Assembly: GCF_018294505.1 (NCBI RefSeq)
Contig: NC_057814.1
Location: 297,294,059 to 297,358,058 of the forward strand
Reading direction: 5' to 3'
Source: Triticum aestivum
Lineage: Eukaryota; Streptophyta; Magnoliopsida; Poales; Poaceae
Length of the DNA stretch: 64,000 bases
Of this stretch, positions 58,010-64,000 are shown piece after piece; within the stretch, counting starts at the first letter, position 1, and each line of letters starts with the position of its first letter. The position numbers and the translations under genes were made by a program. The notes under the pieces were generated by a model. The model had not been told where the DNA came from, did no database searches, and saw only the letters and a program-made list of their open reading frames with translations.

Positions 58010-58860
58010 AGAGGCCCCCGCCCCTCACTGGACCTCGGCCCAGGTAACCCCCAGGCCGGCCCACACGGCCCCCGCTCCCCTGGCCTATAGGCCACACCCG
58101 ACCGAACCCTATCCCCATCTCCCCCCAGATCCACCCACGACCCCCACTCTCTCCCTCGTTTCTCCCTCCCCACTCGCCTGGATCGGGGAGGAGCCCGATC
58201 CCACGCCTCTGCCGCCAGCGCCCATCCCCGGCACGGCCCCAGCCGCGCCGCCCGACGCCACCGCCCGCCTCTCCGTCTCCTCCCGCACGGCACCCCTCCT
58301 CGACCCGTGCTGGAACGGGGGCACGACTCTGCGGCGCCCCAATCCCCGACGCCGCGCCGTCGCCGGACTTCCTCGTCCCCGTCGCCGTCGTCTGCCTCGT
58401 CCTCTCCCTCGCCGGACCACCCTGAGCCACGCCGCCCAACTCCTCGGCAACGTGGGTGAGGACCTCGTCCTCCTCCCCTGTACCCCTTTGCCCCATCGTC
58501 CTTCATTGCCCGCCGTGGGCAACCCGACTACGGCCTCTGCTCGCCTGGCCGCGCCCCCCCAGTGCACGCCCACGTGCGTGTGACTACACCTGCGTGTGCC
58601 CGGCCACCTTCGGCCGCCGCGCCCGCATACACCCCGCTGCCGTCCCTTGCTGCTCTGCTCTGCCTGCTGGTTCCGTCGCAGGCCGCCGATGCCGCGCGCG
58701 AGCCCCGCCCGCTGCCCCTGCGCCGCATCCACCCCGCGCCACTGCCCGCTGCACACCGCACGCCGGCCCCCGTTCGGGCAGCGCCCGCAGCCGCATCCGC
58801 TGCCCGTTAACCCCCCCCCCCCCAGGGCCTATGACACGGAGGCCCGCCCCCAAAAACGAT
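58010..58860. other. GC-rich core of the G2 LTR
   Basis: CpG-dense block starting about 170 bases into the LTR, with overlapping open frames on both strands (up to 215 codons) of Gly/Arg- or Pro/Ala-rich low complexity. No domain recognised; considered non-genic. Confidence 0.55.
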
Positions 58861-60615
58861 TTGAAAAAATGTATGTTAAAAATAAGAATGAGTAATTAGT
58901 TAATTAATTAATTAAATAGGTAATTAATTAACTTAATTAACTCTATTTAGTACCTAATTAACTTGTTTAGTTAATTAAAACTGTTAATTAGTTGTTAGAC
59001 TATGACAGAACGAACCCACACGTCAGGGTTGACTTTGGTCAACTCTATTGACTGCTGACGTCATGATGACGTCATGCTGATGCAATAACCCCATTTTAGA
59101 TTTAATATAATTTTAGAATATTGTTTAAACTTTAGAAATTAATAGAAAATAATATGTAACTCGGATGAAAATACTTTATACATGAAAGTTGCTCAGAACG
59201 ACGAGACGAATCCGAATACGCTCTCCGTTCATCTGTCACGTGCCCCTATCATAGAGAACATGCAACTTTCCCCCTCCGTTTCATCTGTCCGAAAAATGCA
59301 AACTTCGGGAAAACTTTCCCGGATGTTTTCCCCCTTCCACGGTACCGCGTAGCACCGCGGTAGAACACCTCTAGCACCTCTTATTGTCTTGTCATGCATC
59401 TGTTTGCTCTGTATTTACTGTTTCTTCCCCCTCTTCTCTCCGGTAGACCCCAAGACTGCCGTTGATGCCGCTGTGATCGACTACGTCGACGACGACCCCT
59501 TCTTCTTGTCTGAGCAACCAGGCAAGCCCCCCTTTGATCATCCCGATATCGCCGATTCCATTCTCTCATGCTTGCATTAGATTTTGCTACTGTATTTGAT
59601 TGCTCCTATTCTGATGCATAGCCTGCTTTTGTACCTGCTATTGTTACCTACCTGCTTCTCCTAAACTGCTTAGCATAGGTTGGTTAGTGATCCATCAGTG
59701 ACCCCCACTTGTCCTTGTTACCCCTGCTTCATCATCGACGACTCGATCAACGTGATCAACGACCAGAGCCCGACACCTCACATCACATCACGCCCCTTTT
59801 GTTGCTTGACTCTGCAGGGCTACTATCGAGTGCCGAGGGTGATCCCTCATAACGCACTCCTAATGATAATTCTGTAGTGTAGCTATTCGGTCATGGTCAT
59901 CGAGGGTGATTTCCTCTTTCACCATTCCCGATACGGCTCTGTCTTTCAACACCTCAAGTGTGAACCTCGAGGGTGGTCCCTCTTACGTTCTCCTTGATGA
60001 TTACATTGAGTGGAATCCACCAGGGGTGATTCCTCGGGTTTTCCCCTTGATGTCTGGACACACGGTTACTTTGACTTTACTTGAGACATTGGTGAAAGTC
60101 GGGCGGGCCCGGAGAGCACCCGCAAGATGGTTACGAGGCACGGCTGGGAAGTCAGCAGCCCTCGAGTGGGCTGGGCTTGCCCTTGCCGTATTTCCTCGAG
60201 ACGGGGCGATGGGGTCACATTATCGTGAGTCTCTGCTCGTCTCCGCAAGCTAATAATACACTATGGGTTGGGTATTTGTTCTGAATTGGCCTTTGGCCTT
60301 TAGGCACTAACCACCACGCGAGAATAGTTATGGGCCTCGACATCGCAGTATCAGCCAAAGCTTTGTCAGACGTCCAGTTCAGCATTGCGGCATGACCTGG
60401 TCGGTGCCCCAGTGGAGGTGGCCTGTATCGCCCTGCGCGCAACGATCTAGAGTGCAACGGGCGATGGGCCCAGACCCCGGAGTGCTTAGGATGTAGACCG
60501 GCGGGGACCTCTCTGCTGAGCCTCGGTAGGGCTACGACGTGTTGATTTTCTGAGGCCGGGCATTGACCCAGAAAAGTGTGTCTGGCCAGAGTAATCAAGC
60601 GTGTTGGAAAACGTG

Positions 60616-60669
60616 GTGCACCCCTGCAGGGAAGATACATATTCGAATACCGTGTCCACGGTAATGGAC
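60616..60669 (+). promoter_or_regulatory. Conserved LTR block (G2 right LTR)
   Basis: Identical in order and nearly in sequence to 51341-51396. Confidence 0.5.
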
Positions 60670-61393
60670 GTTCAGACTTATATCCTGATCTTTTACAACT
60701 AGAAATGGATACTTGAGATATGTTGCTCCGGGATTGCTTTCTCGCAGGGAGTCGCGGAGGGATCTCTGGGCATTTATTGTTACAACATGTTTGATAATTA
60801 TAAACTGCTATTCTTTACTCTTCTACATGCTGCAAGATGCTTGAAGCTGCTTGAAGATGCTAGTCTTCGATAGGCTAGGCCTTCCCCTCTATTCTGGCAT
60901 TCTGCAGTTCAGTCCACAGATAAAGCCCTTCCATTTGATACCAATGCATACTTAGTATAGATCTGATGCTTGCGAGTACTTTGGATGAGTACTCACGGTA
61001 GCTTTGCTTCCCCCTTTCCCCCTTCTTTCTTCTTTCTGGTTGTTGCAACCAGATGGTGGATCCCTGGAGCCAGATGCCACCGCCGACGGATACCAGGAGT
61101 AGTTAGGAGGTCCCAGGCAGGAGGCCTTACCTCTTCGATCGTGTTGCTTTTGTGCTAGCCTTCTTAAGGCATCCTTGTCTAACTTATGTTTGTACTCAGA
61201 TATTGTTGCTTTCGCTGACTCTTGTGTATCGAGCTTGTATTCGAGCCCTCGAGGCCCCTGGCTTGTAATGTGAAGCTTGTATTATTTTAATTTGTGTGTA
61301 GAGTTGTGTTGTGATATCTTCCCGTGAGTCCCTGATCTTGGTCGTACACATTTGCGTGTATGATTAGTGTACGATTGAGTCGAGGGCGTCACA

Positions 61394-61398
61394 AAGCG
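61394..61398. other. Target site duplication of G2 (right)
   Basis: AAGCG, matching 36772-36776. Confidence 0.92.
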
Positions 61399-63003
61399 GC
61401 AACGATCAAACAGATCCTCGAAGACTATGCCACATCAATTGGCCTGAAAATCAACTTTCACAAGTCTACACTTGTGTCCATCAATACGCCGGCGAACAAA
61501 TGTAATGACCTGGCCAACCTTTTTGGATGTACGTAGGCCAGCATGCCCTTCACTTACCTGTGTCTGCCCCTTGGCACCACTCGACCCTCGGTCCTTGATC
61601 TGACACCGTTCGTGTGCAAAGCTGAAAGGAAAATCACGGCTGCGATGTCCCTCATGTCCTATGCTGGCAAGCTAGCCTTATTAAATTCGCTCATCACCTC
61701 GCTGGCCATCTACCCCATGGGGACTCTCAGACTGCCACCCAAAATACTTGCAAATGGATAAAATTCGCCGACACTGTCTTTGGAACAAAAGAACTGTAGA
61801 TGGGGACAAGCAGAATTCTCAGGCAGCTTGGAACATGGTATGTCGACCCAAGAAGTGCGGTGGTTTGGGTATACTTGACCTTAAAATACAAAATGATGCA
61901 TTATTGCTCAAATTTCTACATAAATTCTACAACAAAATGGATATTCCCTGGGTTCGGCTTATCTGGGATACATACTACCATGAGTTGATCCTGCATGCAA
62001 CAGATAATTGTGGCTCTTTCTGGTGGCGTGACCTCGTAAACCTTATGCCAATCTATCGTGGCATCACTCAGGTGCAAGTTAAACGTGGTACCTCTGCTCT
62101 TTTCTGGAAAGACAACTGGAACCAGTCCATCATGGCAGAACAATATCCGCGAGCTTTCTCGTATGCCATTAATGAGGACTTGTCTGTGCAAAACTTTTTG
62201 ACTGCCTCCACCCTTCAGGCAACCTTTCAACTACCACTCTCTTTGCAAGCCCATGATGAGCTCAAACTTCTCCAATTGGATATGGCCGCGGTTGTATTGG
62301 AAGATCAGGATGATGTATGGTCCTACTGTTGGGGTTCAACCGTGTTCAAAACTACGGCTACTATCAGTTTGTCTTTCGGGATGTGGTTGCGCACGTAGCA
62401 TTTAAATGGATCTGGGAGACTAAATGCACACCAAAAATCAAAGTCTTTGGTTGGTTTTTGCTTTCGGACCGGCTCAACACAAGGAACATGCTCAAACGAC
62501 GGCACTACAACATTGGCACCAATCTTGATTGCTTGCTTTGCGGGCACCACGTCGAAGAAACTGTGGAGCACCTCTTCTTTCATTGCACCTTTAGCAAAGA
62601 ATGTTGGCATTTACTAAACATTTCATTGGCTGTGCAAGGAGATAGGTTGACTCTGGTGGAGAATTTAAAGGCACAACATCCACGTAAAATGATCATGGAG
62701 ATCTTTCTGACTGCTGCATGGAGTCTTTGGAAGGAGCGCAATAATAACTATTTCAGACACGTGTCACCCTCCATTGCTTCATGGTTCAATAGGTTCAGAG
62801 TAGACTTTGATAATATTAGATATAGATTACCTGATCACAAGAGACATGTTGTCTCTTCTATCTTGCAAAGTCTACCACAACAAGCCTAGGGTTGTGCTTA
62901 GGATCTGACCCCCCCCTCCATCTTTGTAAATACCACCATGCAACTGTTACTTTGTTCTAATATATATGCAGTAGGAGCCTTTCCTACTGTCTTAACCCTT
63001 AAA
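61399..63003 (+). pseudogene. L1: LINE ORF2, second part and 3' UTR
   Basis: Continues the reverse transcriptase split at 36776: IKQILEDYATSIGLKINFHKST, then CT and a TAG at 61534, SMPFTYLCLPLGTTRPS and SYAGKLALLNSLITSL. A frame change near 61755 leads to IRRHCLWNKR...AWNMVCRPKKCGGLGILDL. Another near 62340 leads to the terminal zf-RVT domain CLLCGHHVEETVEHLFFHC and FLTAAWSLWKERNNNYF, ending at 62889. A 3' UTR of about 115 bases ends CTTAA next to the A-rich target duplication at 63004. L1 is thus a decayed copy with no possible product. Confidence 0.9.
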
Positions 63004-63018
63004 AACAAAATTCACATC
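63004..63018. other. Target site duplication of LINE L1 (right)
   Basis: AACAAAATTCACATC, partner of 35506-35520, 27 kb away because of later insertions. Confidence 0.8.
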
Positions 63019-64000
63019 CATAGATTCATTATTATTCTCAATCAAGGTAGACAAAGGCATATCATTAGGATCAGAAGAAACATTCTTATTAGCAAACAAT
63101 TTCATAAGTTCATCCATCTTTCCACTCAAAACATTAATCTCTTCTATCGCATGAACCTTTTTACTAGTTGATCTTTCGGTGTGCCATTGAGAATAATTAA
63201 CCATAATATTATCTAGGAGTTTAGTAGCTTCTCCTAAAGTGATTTCCATAAAAGTGCCTCCCACGTCCGAATCTAAAAGATTTTAGAAGCAAAATTCAAT
63301 CCGGCATAAAATTTTTGTATAATCATCCATAAATTCAAACCATGTGTAGGGCAATTACGGATCATTACTTTCATCCTCTCCCAAGCTTGTGCAACATGTT
63401 CATGATCAAGTTACTTAAAATTCATAATATCGTTTCTAAGAGAGATAATCTTAGCGGGAGGAAAATACTTAGAGATAAAAGCATCCTTGCACTTATTCCA
63501 TGAATCTATACTATTTTTAGGCAAAGACGAAAACCAAGTTTTAGCACAATCTGTAAGTGAAAAAGGAAATAGCTTCAATTTAACAATATCATTATCCACA
63601 TCTTTCTTCTTTTGCATATCACACAAATCAACAAAGCTGTTTAGATGGGTAGCGGCATCTTCACTAGGAAGGCCTGCGAATTGATCTTTCATGACAAGAT
63701 TCAGCAAGGCAGCATTAATTTCACAAGATTCAGCATCGGTAAGAGGAGCAATCGGAGTGCTAAGAAAATCATTGTTGTTGGTATTGGAAAAGTCACACAA
63801 TTTAGTATTATCTTGAGCCATCGTGACGAACGATCCAACACACAAGCACACACAAGAAGAAAGCGAAGGAAAAAGCGAACGGAAAAAAGGGCGAAGAAAA
63901 CGGCAAGGGTGAAGTGGGGGAGAGGAAAACGAGAGGCAAATGGCAAATAATGTAATGCGAGGGATAAGAGTTTGTGATGGGTACTTGGTATGTCTTGACT
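63004..64000 (-). pseudogene. S2 gag N-terminal half and leader
   Basis: On the minus strand, gag starts at about 63821 (MAQDNTKLCDFSN) and reads to 63411, where CAA to TAA (NFK-stop instead of NFKQ) interrupts it. A one-base deletion near 63283 shifts the frame, and the last part (63264-63004) reads MEITLGEATKLLDNIM to NNNESMDVNF. It then joins 35520 once L1 is removed. Positions 63860-64000 are the leader up to about 20 bases before the expected primer site; the 5' LTR lies beyond the window. Confidence 0.85.

Larger units (their letters stand above)
36777..61393 (+). mobile_element. G2: chromodomain gypsy element holding nested insertions
   Basis: The element starts TGTAAC at 36777 and ends GTCACA at 61393, flanked by AAGCG. 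Its own parts are the left LTR pieces (36777-36995 and 50511-52143), primer site, gag-pol (52778-57800), polypurine tract and right LTR (57836-61393). Foreign DNA inside it is S3 with its own insertions (36996-50510) and LINE L2 (56564-57103). It is inserted in the reverse-transcriptase gene of L1, in the same orientation. Confidence 0.92.
57836..61393 (+). repeat. G2 right LTR (3.56 kb)
   Basis: Complete LTR from TGTAACGCCC to GGCGTCACA, followed by the target duplication AAGCG. It includes a GC-rich core (58010-58860) with a poly-C run near 58810, a TTAATTAA-rich stretch at 58885-59000, and the conserved block at 60616-60669. The segment 58046-59785 has no counterpart in the left LTR, where a deletion accompanied S3. 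Confidence 0.93.

Noticed and set aside
58000..58900. Frames up to 215 codons on the minus strand of the G2 LTR
   Set aside because: GC-rich low-complexity sequence, present only where the left LTR has been deleted, with no homology I recognise.
1..64000. Search for cellular genes, rRNA, tRNA, CRISPR-like arrays or bacterial/viral operons
   Set aside because: Nothing outside transposable elements is supported on either strand. Regularly spaced repeats with unique spacers are absent.

Overview
This 64 kb window has the character of intergenic DNA from a large grass genome, most likely Triticeae (wheat, barley or a relative). That is inferred from the element types and from the dense nested LTR-retrotransposon layout, not from a database search. 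I find no cellular protein gene, rRNA, tRNA or CRISPR. Almost every base can be assigned to a transposable element. Names used here are local labels. A, G1, G2 and G3 are Ty3/gypsy elements: G1 and G2 are chromodomain-carrying Del/Tekay-type, A is a coding-dead relative, and G3 is Tat-like. S1, S2 and S3 are copies of one Athila-type gypsy family with a tRNA-Asp primer site; they resemble the Sabrina/WHAM group of wheat. C1 and C2 are copia fragments, L1 and L2 are LINEs, and there is one Mutator-like foldback element.

Left part. Positions 1-12440 hold element A on the minus strand in a tandem form: internal sequence (1-492), LTR (493-4587), degenerate internal (4588-8346), LTR (8347-12440). 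Positions 12441-26100 are one Tat-like gypsy (G3, minus strand) split inside its reverse transcriptase by a complete S element (S1, 14144-22408, plus strand, 5-bp target duplication TTGAG). A 5'-truncated copia (C1, 26120-28036) and a copia LTR/leader fragment (C2, to 29136) follow.

Right part. From 29137 to the end is a five-level nest. The outermost is S2 (minus strand), which also carries a shared-LTR tandem structure at its left end. LINE L1 sits in the S2 gag (35521-63003, 15-bp target duplication with one mismatch). Gypsy G2 sits in the L1 reverse transcriptase (36777-61393, perfect 5-bp duplication AAGCG). S3 sits in the left LTR of G2 (about 36996-50510). Gypsy G1 (40847-50449) and an 858-bp foldback element (39143-40000, 9-bp duplication) sit in S3. 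A second, 5'-truncated LINE (L2, 56564-57103, 14-bp duplication) sits in the G2 integrase.

How the parts work together. The S copies encode only gag and an aspartic protease. A has nearly identical LTRs but shredded pol. Both therefore look like non-autonomous elements that depend on enzymes supplied in trans. A, G1 and G2 share a primer site, a palindrome next to the polypurine tract and an LTR core block, so a G1/G2-type element could be the helper for A. Every pol gene in the window is broken by stops, frameshifts, catalytic substitutions or insertions. I found no previously undescribed cellular system. The most interesting signals are the two shared-LTR tandems, the young but coding-dead element A, the conserved cis motifs, and the fully resolvable insertion chronology.
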